The position numbers and the translations under genes were made by a program. 58,089 nucleotides of DNA from an uncultured Parabacteroides sp. (GTDB lineage: Bacteria; Bacteroidota; Bacteroidia; Bacteroidales; Tannerellaceae), in the NCBI GenBank assembly GCA_944325345.1, contig CALUZV010000024.1, positions 1 to 58,089 on the forward strand, written 5' to 3'. Positions 27,491 through 36,313 of the stretch are shown here, piece by piece. Position 1 is the stretch's first letter. Every line of letters begins with the position of its first letter. The notes under the pieces are model-generated. The model was not told where the DNA came from. It saw nothing but the letters and a program-made list of their open reading frames with translations, and made no database searches.

Positions 27491-27519
27491 TTATCAACAT
27501 TTCGTTTGATTTATCAACA
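27491..27519. promoter_or_regulatory. pair of DnaA-box-like 9-mers upstream of parA
   Basis: TTATCAACA occurs at 27491-27499 and 27511-27519. It differs by one base from the TTATCCACA DnaA box. With only two copies, one mismatch each and no AT-rich unwinding region recognised, origin activity is not shown. Confidence 0.25.
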
Positions 27520-27568
27520 GAAAAGGCAATGTTTCGGAGGTTTCCAGCCGAGTTAAGTTTTTAATGCT

Positions 27569-27576
27569 TAGCTTTG
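27569..27576 (+). promoter_or_regulatory. -7 element of the parAB operon
   Basis: TAGCTTTG fits TAnnTTTG and lies 20 bp before the parA ATG. The -33 element is weak. Confidence 0.45.
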
Positions 27577-27595
27577 CCGCGCAAATAATATTGAG

Positions 27596-28366
27596 ATGAA
27601 TATGGGAAAAATTATCGCTTTGGCAAATCAGAAAGGTGGCGTAGGGAAAACGACTACGACAATCAACCTGGCTGCTTCCTTGGCGGCTCTTGAGAAAAAA
27701 GTCTTAGTGGTCGATGCCGACCCGCAGGCGAATGCCTCTTCTGGCTTGGGCATCGATATCCGCAACGTAGAACTTTCGATTTACGAATGCCTGGTGAATG
27801 GCGATGACGCCATAAATGCAATCACACCGACTGAAGTGGACGGGTTATCCATCATCCCTTCGCATATTGATTTGGTGGGTGCCGAAATTGAGATGTTGAA
27901 TATGCCGAACCGAGAGCAGATACTGAAGCGTCTGCTGACTCCCCTGAAGGCGGACTACGATTTCATACTGATTGATTGTTCTCCGTCGCTGGGACTGATA
28001 ACTGTCAATGCGCTGACGGCGGCCGATTCGGTGATTATCCCCGTGCAATGCGAGTATTTCGCACTCGAGGGAATCAGCAAGTTGCTGAATACAATTAAGA
28101 TTATCAAGTCGAAACTGAACCCGAGCCTCGAGATAGAAGGCTTCCTGCTGACGATGTACGATTCGCGCCTTCGTCTGGCAAACCAGATATACGAGGAGGT
28201 GAAACGGCCGTTCCGCGATTTGGTCTTCACGACGGTTATCCAGCGGAACGTGAAGCTGAGCGAAGCCTCGAGCTATGGCAAGCCGGTATTGCTCTACGAG
28301 CCCGAATCTAAAGGGTCGCTCAATTATATGCAGCTGGCACAAGAGGTTATCGACAAAAACAAATAA
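27596..28366 (+). CDS. parA: ParA/Soj chromosome partitioning ATPase
   Basis: A 256-residue cytosolic ATPase (254 if the second ATG two codons on is used). It shows the deviant Walker A motif KGGVGKTTTTINLAASL from Lys13, VVDADPQANASSGLGI, and the Walker B-type DFILIDCSPSLGLITVNAL. The length is that of short chromosomal Soj proteins without an N-terminal DNA-binding domain. With ParB it drives origin segregation and can tune replication initiation. parB follows after 20 bp. Confidence 0.95.
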   Translation: MNMGKIIALANQKGGVGKTTTTINLAASLAALEKKVLVVDADPQANASSGLGIDIRNVELSIYECLVNGDDAINAITPTEVDGLSIIPSHIDLVGAEIEMLNMPNREQILKRLLTPLKADYDFILIDCSPSLGLITVNALTAADSVIIPVQCEYFALEGISKLLNTIKIIKSKLNPSLEIEGFLLTMYDSRLRLANQIYEEVKRPFRDLVFTTVIQRNVKLSEASSYGKPVLLYEPESKGSLNYMQLAQEVIDKNK

Positions 28367-28386
28367 CACTTAAATAGAGATAGAGT

Positions 28387-29274
28387 ATGGCTTTAATGAA
28401 GAAATCGGCGTTGGGACGCGGCTTGGATGCCTTGATTACGATGGACGACCTGCGCACTGGCGGCTCGTCGTCTATCTGCGAAATCGAGCTGAGCAAGATT
28501 CAGCCGAATCCCGAGCAGCCGCGCTCCGTATTCGACGAGGAAAGTTTGGACGAACTGACGGCCTCTATCCGCTCCTTAGGGATTATCCAGCCTATCACGG
28601 TGAAAGAAACCGGCGACGGGCAATACCTGATTATCTCCGGCGAACGCCGCTACCGCGCCTCACTGAAGGCTGGACTGACCCAAATCCCGGCCTATGTGAA
28701 GACGGCTGAAGATGATAACGTAGTCGAAATGGCGCTTATCGAGAATATCCAGCGCGAAGACTTGAATGCGATAGAAATAGCCCTTGCCTACCAGAAACTC
28801 ATCGATAACTATGGTCTGACACAGGAGCAACTGAGCGAACGGGTCGGCAAGAAGCGCACGACTATCGCTAACTACCTGCGCCTCCTGAAGCTACCTGCCG
28901 AGATCCAGATGGGACTAAAGGACAAACGTATCGACATGGGACATGCCCGCGCATTGATTTCGGTGGAAGACCCAGAGGTGCAGATTGCCCTATACGAGCA
29001 GATACTGGCCGACGGCTTGTCGGTGCGCAGTGTCGAAGAATTGGTGAAGTTCATTGCCTCCGGCGGTGAGTTGGAGAAAAAGAAAGGTGAGGCGAAACCA
29101 GCTCAGCCCGCGATGCCGGACGAGTTCAAGCTGTTGCGGGAGCATCTATCCAGCTTCTTCCAGACGAAAGTGCAACTGACGTGCAATAATAAAGGGAAAG
29201 GGAAGATTACTATCCCGTTCTCCTCGGAAGAGGAATTAGAGAAACTAATTAGTCTGTTGGATAATATCAAATGA
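28387..29274 (+). CDS. parB: ParB/Spo0J partition protein
   Basis: A 295-residue DNA-binding CTPase that loads at parS sites. It opens with KSALGRGLDALI and has the ParB/Srx CTP-binding region around residues 25-120 (IQPNPEQPR, IIQPITV, GERRYRASLKAG, ENIQREDLN). The central helix-turn-helix is TQEQLSERVGKKRTTIANYLRLLKLP, and the C-terminal dimerisation domain ends in EEELEKLISLLDNIK. The stop overlaps the start of the next gene as ATGA. I found no perfect parS (TGTTTCACGTGAAACA-type) near it. Confidence 0.95.
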   Translation: MALMKKSALGRGLDALITMDDLRTGGSSSICEIELSKIQPNPEQPRSVFDEESLDELTASIRSLGIIQPITVKETGDGQYLIISGERRYRASLKAGLTQIPAYVKTAEDDNVVEMALIENIQREDLNAIEIALAYQKLIDNYGLTQEQLSERVGKKRTTIANYLRLLKLPAEIQMGLKDKRIDMGHARALISVEDPEVQIALYEQILADGLSVRSVEELVKFIASGGELEKKKGEAKPAQPAMPDEFKLLREHLSSFFQTKVQLTCNNKGKGKITIPFSSEEELEKLISLLDNIK

Positions 29275-30014
29275 AGACGCCCATCCTGCTACTTCTGATG
29301 CTGCTCATGGCTTTTTCTGTTCCGGGTTATGCCCAGACGGAGAGACGCATTGCGCAGCAAGCCGATACGGTTGCCGTGGAGCCTGCAGACTCTACGGTGG
29401 CGGCAGCTTTGCATTCAGCAGATTCGGCGGCAGTCGCAGACTTGAAGAAAATCAAGCCAGCCTTCAAGCCGAATCCGACTAAAGCAGTCCTGTTGGCACT
29501 TATCCCGGGTATGGGACAGATTTATAATCAGAAGTACTGGAAGTTACCGATTGTTTATGGAGGTCTGATGGGTTGTATGTATGCGGTAACGTGGAATAAC
29601 CGCAACCTGAAAGAATACACCACTGCCTATCGGGACATCATGAACGATAGCCAGATGATCACCAACAACAATCGCCTACCCGAAGGGGAACGGAAAGAAA
29701 TCACGGCGGCAGACCTCAGCACCAGTTGGCAGGATTTGCTCTCGGCGGGAAGCGACCCGATGGAATATGTACAGGATTCTCAATTTCAAGAACGCATTAA
29801 GACTCGGAAAGATAGTTTCCGCCGGTTCCGCGATATGAGTATCCTTATCACCGTAGGGGTTTATGCGTTATCGATTATCGATGCGTATGTGGATGCCCAG
29901 CTGTTCGACTTTGATATCACACCCGACCTTTCGATGCGGGTCGAACCGGTCGTTTCGCCTCAGACCTCGACATCATCTGCCTTGTATGGCGTGAATTGTA
30001 GTCTGCGGTTTTAG
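29271..30014 (+). CDS. exported DUF5683-type membrane-associated protein
   Basis: A 247-residue protein with a signal peptide (cleavage near PGYA-Q), an Ala/Asp/Ser-rich linker, then NPTKAVLLALIPGMGQIYNQKYWKLPIVYGGLMG. This is a hallmark of DUF5683 proteins, which lie downstream of parAB in many Bacteroidetes. A second hydrophobic segment (MSILITVGVYALSIIDAYVDAQLFDFD) follows. The start overlaps the parB stop, which indicates coupled translation. Function unknown; its position between parB and a lytic transglycosylase hints at a link between chromosome segregation and envelope growth, which is inference only. Confidence 0.8.
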   Translation: MKTPILLLLMLLMAFSVPGYAQTERRIAQQADTVAVEPADSTVAAALHSADSAAVADLKKIKPAFKPNPTKAVLLALIPGMGQIYNQKYWKLPIVYGGLMGCMYAVTWNNRNLKEYTTAYRDIMNDSQMITNNNRLPEGERKEITAADLSTSWQDLLSAGSDPMEYVQDSQFQERIKTRKDSFRRFRDMSILITVGVYALSIIDAYVDAQLFDFDITPDLSMRVEPVVSPQTSTSSALYGVNCSLRF

Positions 30015-30062
30015 CATAGGAAGTTTAACTTGGTATATTATATAATGTATAGATAAAATAAG

Positions 30063-31580
30063 ATGGCAAAGTATTTTCTTTCGTTATTCATTTGTTGCTT
30101 CAGCGCATTTGCTTTCGCGCAGACAGAAGAAGGATTAGAGGAAGAGCAACGATATTCCTCGCTATCGACCGACTCGATAGCCGAACGCATCGGCTTAATC
30201 CCCGAAAGCCTCGATGCCAATGTGGACAGTCTGCTCCATTCTTGGCATGTGCAATATTTTACACAGAAAGAAGACTATTGCCACGATGATGAAGAGAATG
30301 TTTACTTCCCGGATTCTATCTATGCCCAACGATTGAAAAGTTTGCCCTGCATCATCGAACTTCCCTACAACCAAGTCGTACGCAACTGCATCGATCTCTA
30401 TGCCGACCGCCGTCGCGGATTAGTGCGCTATATGCTGGGCATGGCAGATTTCTATTTCCCGATAATCGAAGGCGTTCTGGATAAGCACGGACTACCGTTG
30501 GAATTAAAATACTTGGCCGTAGTGGAAAGCGCATTGAATCCCGTCGCCTTGTCTCGCGTCGGTGCTAGTGGCCTATGGCAATTCATGCTTCCTACGGGGA
30601 AAAGCTATGGTTTGGAAATCAACAGTCTGGTAGATGACAGACGCGACCCGGCGAAAGCTACGGAAGCCGCTTGCCTCTATTTCAAAGATATGTATGCCAT
30701 CTACAAGGACTGGAACCTCGTCTTGGCGGCCTATAATTGTGGACCGGGGAATGTGAACAAAGCCATCCGCCGTTCCGGGGGAAAAACAGATTTCTGGGAT
30801 ATCTTTCCGTATTTGCCCAAGGAAACACGCTCGTATGTCCCTCTTTTCATCGCTGCCAACTATATCATGAACTATTATTGCGACCATAATATCTGTCCTT
30901 TGCAAACCAATCTGCCATTGGCTACCGATACGGTCATGGTACGGAAGATGCTTCATTTGCAACAAGTCGCCGACGTTTTGCACCTGGATTTGGAGCAATT
31001 GCGGGCACTGAATCCGCAATACAAACGCGATATTATCCCGGGCAATGTCCGTCCCTCTGTCTTGAAACTCCCAGCCGCCGAAACATACGCATTCGTCAGC
31101 CGGGAAGATACGGTCTATCAATATCGGGCAGAAGACTTGTTGGCGAATTGTATCGCCCTCAATGCGTCCTTCTCGGGCGAAGATAAGTCTCTCATCACTC
31201 GCGAACGCATCACACATACCGTCAAAGCCGGTGAAAACCTCTATACCATAGCCAATATCTATGGCATAACAGCCAAAGACATCCGCAAATGGAACGGCCT
31301 GCGTAGCAACCGTGTCCCCAAAGGACGACGACTAAAACTATACGTCGACAACGGGGGTGTCGCTTTCGCACAGAAGAAAGCAGAACCCAAGACCAACTCA
31401 AAAGGAAACCAACGCCTAAAAGCCGACGGCTTTATCTCATACAAAGTAAAGTCCGGCGACTCGCTCTACACCATCTCCAAAAAGTATCCAGGACTGACGG
31501 CTAAAGAGCTACAGAAGGTCAATAACCTCTCCAGCGCAATGATTCGTCCAGGACAGGTCTTAAAAATCCCCGTCAGCTAA
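30063..31580 (+). CDS. mltD: MltD-like lytic murein transglycosylase with LysM repeats
   Basis: A 505-residue exported enzyme with a signal peptide (residues 1-19). The SLT catalytic domain spans about residues 130-260. The likely catalytic Glu155 is in VVESALNP, followed by SGLWQFMLPTGKSYGL and AAYNCGPGNVNKAI. Two LysM modules near the C terminus (THTVKAGENLYTIANIYGI and SYKVKSGDSLYTISKKYPGL) bind peptidoglycan. It cleaves the MurNAc-GlcNAc bond with formation of anhydro-MurNAc in the periplasm. It follows the DUF5683 gene by 48 bp and probably belongs to the parAB transcription unit. Confidence 0.9.
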   Translation: MAKYFLSLFICCFSAFAFAQTEEGLEEEQRYSSLSTDSIAERIGLIPESLDANVDSLLHSWHVQYFTQKEDYCHDDEENVYFPDSIYAQRLKSLPCIIELPYNQVVRNCIDLYADRRRGLVRYMLGMADFYFPIIEGVLDKHGLPLELKYLAVVESALNPVALSRVGASGLWQFMLPTGKSYGLEINSLVDDRRDPAKATEAACLYFKDMYAIYKDWNLVLAAYNCGPGNVNKAIRRSGGKTDFWDIFPYLPKETRSYVPLFIAANYIMNYYCDHNICPLQTNLPLATDTVMVRKMLHLQQVADVLHLDLEQLRALNPQYKRDIIPGNVRPSVLKLPAAETYAFVSREDTVYQYRAEDLLANCIALNASFSGEDKSLITRERITHTVKAGENLYTIANIYGITAKDIRKWNGLRSNRVPKGRRLKLYVDNGGVAFAQKKAEPKTNSKGNQRLKADGFISYKVKSGDSLYTISKKYPGLTAKELQKVNNLSSAMIRPGQVLKIPVS

Positions 31581-31651
31581 ACTATCCGCATCTTTTCGCC
31601 TTTAACTATGGATTATTCCCTTTTGCACTAAATACAGTGCGAAACGTAACT

Positions 31652-31731
31652 TTTTTGCCCAATTTTGCAATAAGAAAAAGAAAACGCCATACCAACCGAT
31701 AATTCCGCGGGTGTCGGAAAGTGGGCAAAAA
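31652..31731. repeat. 10-bp inverted repeat in the mltD downstream gap
   Basis: TTTTTGCCCA (31652-31661) and TGGGCAAAAA (31722-31731) are perfect complements about 60 bp apart. A smaller hairpin (TTGCACT/AGTGCGAA) lies just upstream at 31624-31644. Either could end the mltD transcript. Confidence 0.35.
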
Positions 31732-31767
31732 GATTTTTAGGTGTATCACATTTTAAATTTTTGACGT

Positions 31768-32157
31768 ATGAAAAAGTCTGTATTATTCGCAACAGCATGG
31801 CTCGTATGCTCGGTATTGAGCATAGGTTTCGCACAAGACGCCAAGGTTCCGTTCTCAACCAATATCCGTAATTTATACGCTTATCTGGAACTTAAACCCT
31901 GGCAGGTGGAAGAAGTCTCGCGTATCAACGACTTCTTCATTGAACAGCAGCAGGATAGCTTCAGCACGAATCCTGAGCGCTATTCCGAACAAATGGAAGA
32001 GACGCTCTACGGCAACCTCAAATTGATGAAGGGTGTATTGTCGCAAGAGCAGTATCGTAAGTATGTAACGCTTATTAATATCACACACAACAATAATAAT
32101 TATTTAAACAACTCTCTACAACTGACAGATATATATCTGGCAGAGAAAAAACCATAA
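31768..32157 (+). CDS. small exported helical protein, unknown function
   Basis: A 129-residue protein with a clear signal peptide (MKKSVLFATAWLVCSVLSIGFA-Q). The mature part is helical with LELKPWQVEEVSRINDFFIEQQ and GVLSQEQYRKYVTLINITHNNN, a layout somewhat like periplasmic Spy/CpxP-type or Bacteroidales hypothetical proteins. No catalytic residues are recognised. It is monocistronic, with repeats before it and a hairpin terminator after it. Confidence 0.6.
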   Translation: MKKSVLFATAWLVCSVLSIGFAQDAKVPFSTNIRNLYAYLELKPWQVEEVSRINDFFIEQQQDSFSTNPERYSEQMEETLYGNLKLMKGVLSQEQYRKYVTLINITHNNNNYLNNSLQLTDIYLAEKKP

Positions 32158-32197
32158 GAAGCATGTTCCCGCGTCGGGAGATGCCGGAATCATGCTT

Positions 32198-32205
32198 TAA
32201 CTTTG
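32198..32205 (+). promoter_or_regulatory. possible -7 element in the rel leader region
   Basis: TAACTTTG fits TAnnTTTG. A transcript from here would meet the terminator at 32271-32300 after about 95 nt. No -33 match is seen. Confidence 0.25.
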
Positions 32206-32270
32206 GAGAATAAGTGTTCTAATTAATCTCTTTAAGGCTATGTACCAAAACTTAGGATAGAGAGAATACG

Positions 32271-32300
32271 AACGCCGACGATTCCGGCATTCGTATTCTC
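32271..32300 (+). terminator. intrinsic terminator before rel
   Basis: AGAATACGA and TCGTATTCT flank an inner CGCCG/CGGCA stem, followed by TTCTTTATTT. It lies 170 bp upstream of rel and 115 bp after the preceding gene. ATGCCGGAAT at 32181-32190 is a perfect complement of ATTCCGGCAT at 32281-32290 and could compete with it. Confidence 0.65.
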
Positions 32301-32429
32301 TTCTTTATTTCCGGCGGAAAATGGCATTTCGCGAACAGGAAAAACCATTTTTGCCAAGAGGAAAATGCCTTTTTTTAGCTAAAATGAAAAGTTTTTCCCT
32401 AATGCGATTTATCCTTCCAAATATTTACC

Positions 32430-32437
32430 TACATTTG
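32430..32437 (+). promoter_or_regulatory. -7 element of rel
   Basis: TACATTTG fits TAnnTTTG and lies 34 bp before the rel ATG. An unusually good ribosome-binding site, AGGGAGG, lies between them and supports the start at 32471. Confidence 0.5.
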
Positions 32438-32470
32438 TGGTTATTCTGAAAAAATAGGGAGGTCAAGACC

Positions 32471-34756
32471 ATGAATGATACAAAAGACACGACAACTATT
32501 GTTGCCGGAGGCGAACAATCTCCGGAACTCTCGGCGGAAGAGAAGATGATACAGGATGGCTTCAACGAACTACTCGCAGCCTACCTGAAATCGAACCACC
32601 GCCGGAAAGTAGAACGCATTACGAAGGCTTTCAACTTTGCAAACCAAGCTCATGCCGGCGTGAAACGGCGTTCGGGCGAACCGTACATCATGCACCCGAT
32701 TGCCGTTGCCAAAATCGTCTGCATCGAGATGGGATTGGGTTCTACGTCTATCTGCTCGGCTCTCCTGCATGATGTCGTCGAGGATACGGAATATACGGTG
32801 GAAGACATCCGCGATATGTTCGGCGACAAGATTGCCCAGATTGTCGATGGATTGACAAAGATATCCGGAGGTATATTCGGGGAACAGGCGTCGGCGCAGG
32901 CCGAGAATTTCCGCAAATTGCTGCTTACCATGAGCGACGATATCCGCGTCATCTTGATTAAGATTGCGGACCGCCTGCATAATATGCGTACGCTCGGCTC
33001 CATGCTTCCGGCCAAGCAGTTTAAGATTGCCGGGGAGACCTTGTATCTTTACGCCCCACTCGCCCACCGCTTGGGTTTATTCTCCATCAAAACCGAGCTG
33101 GAAGACTTGAGTTTCAAATACGAACATCCGAAAGAATACGAAGAAATCAGCAAGAAGCTGGAGGCTACGGCAGAAAGCCGCAACCGCCTCTTCGAGCACT
33201 TCGCCGCTCCGGTCCACGAGAAACTGAAGGCGATGGGTTTACATTACGAGATGCAGTCCCGCGTCAAATCAGTCTATTCAATCTGGAACAAGATGGAGAC
33301 GAAGAAAGTCCCCTTCGAGGATATCTACGACATTTACGCCGTACGTATTATCTTCGACCCGCTTCCGGGTGTGGACGAGAAGAACCAGTGCTGGGATATC
33401 TACTCCGCCATCACCGATATTTACCGTATCCGCCCCGACCGCATCCGCGATTGGGTCAGCCGACCGAAGGCAAACGGCTATCAAGCCCTGCACCTGACCG
33501 TGATGGGTCCGGACGGGCAATGGGTGGAAATCCAAATCCGCAGCCGCCGCATGGACGACATCGCCGAGAAGGGTTTCGCCGCTCACTGGAAGTATAAGGA
33601 GAAGAACGTCGAAGAGGATACGGAGCTGGACAAATGGCTGCAAACCATCACCGAAATCCTGGAAAGTCCGGACCCCAACGCCCTCGACTTCCTCGATACC
33701 ATCAAACTGAACCTCTTTTCATCCGAGATATTTGTCTTTACGCCGAAGGGCGACATCAAGACCCTGCCGCAAGGGGCTACGGCACTGGATTTTGCCTATG
33801 CTCTCCACTCCGACATCGGCAACAAGTGTATCGGTGCGAAAGTAAACCACCGCCTCGTTCCTCTGAGTCATAAACTGGCGAGCGGCGACCAGGTAGAGGT
33901 ACTTACCTCGCGTTCGCAATCGCCTCAGCCCGAATGGTTGGGCTTCGTTACAACGGCTCGTGCCAAAGCCAAAATCACGGCTGTTTTGCGTCGTGTCCGC
34001 AAGGATGTGGCGAAAGACGGGGAGACGAAGGTCATGGCGGCCCTGGCCAATGCCAACGTCGAACAATCGCTGTCGAATGTCGATACGCTCGCGATGTATT
34101 TCGGCTTCTCCAAGCGCGAAGATTTCCTCTGTGCCGTGGCCAAGGGTGAGGTGGTTCTTTCGGACAATGTGCGGAAGATTCTGAAGGGAAAAACGGACAA
34201 CCTCCTCTTCAAATACGTCAAACAGGCGCTCCGCATGGCTACGAAATCGTCTGAGCATGAGGAGACGGAAGAACAGCCTAAAGAGAAGCCCCAATATGAC
34301 AAGAAAAAACCCTATATCCTCAAGGAAGAGGGTCTGCAGCGCAACTATATCATCGCCGACTGCTGCAAGCCTATCCCCGGCGACGATTCCCTCGGTTTCA
34401 TCAACGACGACGGCAATGTGGTGGTGCATAAACGTTCCTGCCCCATCGCCATGCGTCTGAAGAGCAGTTTTGGCGAACGCATCCTGAACACGGTCTGGAG
34501 CAACTACACCAACGCTTCTTTCGAGGCTACGCTCGAGGTGAAGGGTATTGATGCCACAGGGGTGCTCAATAAGATGACGGAAATCATTGCCGAGGAGTTC
34601 AACGTCGCCATAACTCGTTTATTAATCGAGGCCAAGGATGGTGTCTTTGAAGGGAAGATTAAACTGAAGGTGCATGACGTAGAAGACATCCAAAAGCTCT
34701 GCGTCAGCCTTTCGAAGATTGACAATGTGAAATCTGTAACCCGCATCGCGGACTAA
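32471..34756 (+). CDS. rel: bifunctional (p)ppGpp synthetase/hydrolase (Rel/SpoT type)
   Basis: A 761-residue cytosolic stringent-response enzyme. It has an N-terminal hydrolase domain with an intact HDxxED (His100-Asp105, HDVVED). The synthetase domain has RVKSVYSIWNKM, DIYDIYAVRIIF, DWVSRPKANGYQALHLTV and VEIQIRS..MDDIAEKGFAAHWKYK. A TGS domain near 415-475 (IFVFTPKGDIKTLPQGATALDFAYALH) follows, then a zinc-finger/helical region with ADCCKPIPGDD and a C-terminal ACT domain. Both catalytic halves look intact, so it should make and degrade (p)ppGpp. A strong AGGGAGG site supports the start. Confidence 0.93.
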   Translation: MNDTKDTTTIVAGGEQSPELSAEEKMIQDGFNELLAAYLKSNHRRKVERITKAFNFANQAHAGVKRRSGEPYIMHPIAVAKIVCIEMGLGSTSICSALLHDVVEDTEYTVEDIRDMFGDKIAQIVDGLTKISGGIFGEQASAQAENFRKLLLTMSDDIRVILIKIADRLHNMRTLGSMLPAKQFKIAGETLYLYAPLAHRLGLFSIKTELEDLSFKYEHPKEYEEISKKLEATAESRNRLFEHFAAPVHEKLKAMGLHYEMQSRVKSVYSIWNKMETKKVPFEDIYDIYAVRIIFDPLPGVDEKNQCWDIYSAITDIYRIRPDRIRDWVSRPKANGYQALHLTVMGPDGQWVEIQIRSRRMDDIAEKGFAAHWKYKEKNVEEDTELDKWLQTITEILESPDPNALDFLDTIKLNLFSSEIFVFTPKGDIKTLPQGATALDFAYALHSDIGNKCIGAKVNHRLVPLSHKLASGDQVEVLTSRSQSPQPEWLGFVTTARAKAKITAVLRRVRKDVAKDGETKVMAALANANVEQSLSNVDTLAMYFGFSKREDFLCAVAKGEVVLSDNVRKILKGKTDNLLFKYVKQALRMATKSSEHEETEEQPKEKPQYDKKKPYILKEEGLQRNYIIADCCKPIPGDDSLGFINDDGNVVVHKRSCPIAMRLKSSFGERILNTVWSNYTNASFEATLEVKGIDATGVLNKMTEIIAEEFNVAITRLLIEAKDGVFEGKIKLKVHDVEDIQKLCVSLSKIDNVKSVTRIAD

Positions 34757-34838
34757 TTGACAATTGAGAATTGACAATTGACAATTAGGAGGGGAAAACT
34801 CTCTTTAACTGTCAATTGTCAATTATGAATTGTCAATT
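34757..34838. repeat. TTGTCAATTG-type interspersed repeat, folded
   Basis: AATTGACAATT iterations directly after the rel stop and the inverse form (CTGTCAATTGTCAATT) up to the DUF3127 stop flank a short spacer. It lies between two converging genes and may act as a bidirectional stop. Confidence 0.65.
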
Positions 34839-35239
34839 TAAAACGGTAGGTCGTCCACCGGATTCCCCGCCTCAAACTCCGGAGCGGCGGGCGTCGCGGC
34901 CGGTGCCCCTACGGGACTTCCGGACATCATATCCTGCGGTGTCGGCATATCGGCTGCCGGCTGGCCTTGTACGGCGCGTTCCACCTTCCATGCGTCGATA
35001 TTTGTAAACCAGCGGCCTTGGTATTCCCGACTATTAATATCGAAAGATACCGTCAGCTCCTCACCCGGCTGAATATGCGCTTGCGCGATTTTATCTTCTC
35101 CAAAAATCTGAAAGCAAATTTTTTTCGGATATTGGTCATGCGTTTCGAGCACATATTCTTGTTTTTTCCACGTATTTCCGGCTTTACTAACTCCGCCCTG
35201 CTCGGGCAATACTGCGATTATTCGTCCTGTTACTTCCAT
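34838..35239 (-). CDS. DUF3127 protein with an SSB-like C-terminal tip
   Basis: A 133-residue protein. The N-terminal 90 residues look like a small OB-type beta domain (MEVTGRIIAVLPEQGGVSKAGNTWKKQEYVLET, then KICFQIFGEDKI, GEELTVSFDINSREYQGRWFTNIDAWKVE), matching DUF3127 as I know it. The C-terminal 40 residues are a Pro/Ala/Met-rich flexible linker ending in NPVDDLPF. That end closely resembles the acidic tip (DDLPF/DDIPF) by which SSB recruits repair and replication proteins. It could therefore be an SSB-like or SSB-mimicking protein. It converges with rel. Confidence 0.75.
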   Translation of the reverse strand: MEVTGRIIAVLPEQGGVSKAGNTWKKQEYVLETHDQYPKKICFQIFGEDKIAQAHIQPGEELTVSFDINSREYQGRWFTNIDAWKVERAVQGQPAADMPTPQDMMSGSPVGAPAATPAAPEFEAGNPVDDLPF

Positions 35240-35329
35240 AGTAATTATTAATTTTCGGCGGCGAAGTTACGGCTTTCCGGCCAAGAAACATGGGTTTTCG
35301 CCGACTTTTTCGCCCCGCCGCCTGCCTTT

Positions 35330-36064
35330 TCAGGGCAATTCCTTAATCTTGATGTTGCGGAACCAGACTTCGTCGCCGTGGTCTTGCAAGAGGATGTGCC
35401 CCTCGCGTGCATTGCCGAAATTGGGCCAGTTCCGGTATTTGCTATAGTTCACCAAGGCTTTCCACATATCCGTATTGCGCTCATACTCGAGGATTTTCAC
35501 CCCATTCAGCCAGTGCTCGACGTGATTATCTCGCACCACAATCATCGCCGTATTGAACTCGCCCTTCCGATACGGCTTCGTCTCGGGCGCCGGAATCAAG
35601 TCGTAGAGCGAGGCGAGCTTGCGGTTTCCCATCACGCCGAGCTTCGCGTCCGGGTGCCGCTCGTCGTCGAGGATTTGGAACTCGCAGCCGATGGCCGAGC
35701 CTTCGCCCCGGTTCAAATCCGTGTTCACGAAATATTTGACGCCACTGTTTGCGCCTTCCGTAATCTTAAAATCTACTTTGAGGATGAAATTCCAGTATTT
35801 GCGGACGGTAACGATATCGCCGCCGTTGGTCGATTCGCCGCCGTTCCCCTTCTCCACCTTCAGCAGGCCGTCCTCGATACGCCAGCCTTTTGCCGGGAAA
35901 GCATCCAGCTTCGCTCCGCGCCAACCGTTCGTCGTATGTCCGTCCCACAGGAGATTCCAGCCCTCGGCGGCTTCCTGAGCCGTCAGGGTATTCTGCGCCT
36001 CCGCATTCCCGGCCGAAAAGAAGCCGGCGAGCACGGCGGCCGCCATTACAATGATTTTCTTCAT
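35330..36064 (-). CDS. exported DUF1080 protein (3-keto-disaccharide hydrolase-like)
   Basis: A 244-residue protein with a signal peptide (cleavage near GNAEA-Q). It matches DUF1080: [75 protein letters not shown], and the C-terminal [25 protein letters not shown]1080 proteins have a concanavalin-like fold; some hydrolyse 3-keto-glycosides made by secreted Gfo/Idh-type oxidoreductases. The next gene on the same strand, upstream, is such an oxidoreductase, so the two may act in sequence on a sugar in the periplasm. Confidence 0.85.
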   Translation of the reverse strand: MKKIIVMAAAVLAGFFSAGNAEAQNTLTAQEAAEGWNLLWDGHTTNGWRGAKLDAFPAKGWRIEDGLLKVEKGNGGESTNGGDIVTVRKYWNFILKVDFKITEGANSGVKYFVNTDLNRGEGSAIGCEFQILDDERHPDAKLGVMGNRKLASLYDLIPAPETKPYRKGEFNTAMIVVRDNHVEHWLNGVKILEYERNTDMWKALVNYSKYRNWPNFGNAREGHILLQDHGDEVWFRNIKIKELP

Positions 36065-36117
36065 GTCAATATATAACTTTTGTTAAAATTTTACCGATTT
36101 TTTCGTCAACAGTAACA

Positions 36118-36312
36118 CTTGAGAAAAAGCGAGGCTGGCGACGACGTTTTTTGCCTTACTTTTTCTCAAGAAGTGCTGGCGACGCCGTTTTTTGCCTCGC
36201 TTTTTCTCAAGAAGTGCCGGCGACGATGTTTTTTGCCTCACTTTTTCTCAAGAAGTGCTGACGACGCCTTCGACAGCCTCGCTTTTTCTCAAGAAGTCCT
36301 GGCGACGATAAT
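36118..36312. repeat. Array D: 41-bp tandem array
   Basis: Units start at 36168, 36209, 36250 and 36291, an exact 41-bp step, after a first unit that opens with the inverse motif TTGAGAAAAAGCGAGG. Each contains GGCGACG and CCTCGCTTTTTCTCAAG. Small dyads (GGCGACGCC, TTCTCAAGAA) occur but are not evenly spaced, unlike arrays A-C and E. It ends 2 bp from the stop of the oxidoreductase gene and could fold as its terminator. Confidence 0.82.
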
Positions 36313-36313
36313 T

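Noticed and set aside
27596..29274. parS site next to parAB
   Set aside because: No TGTTTCACGTGAAACA-like sequence was recognised near the genes by eye; a search over the whole genome would be needed.
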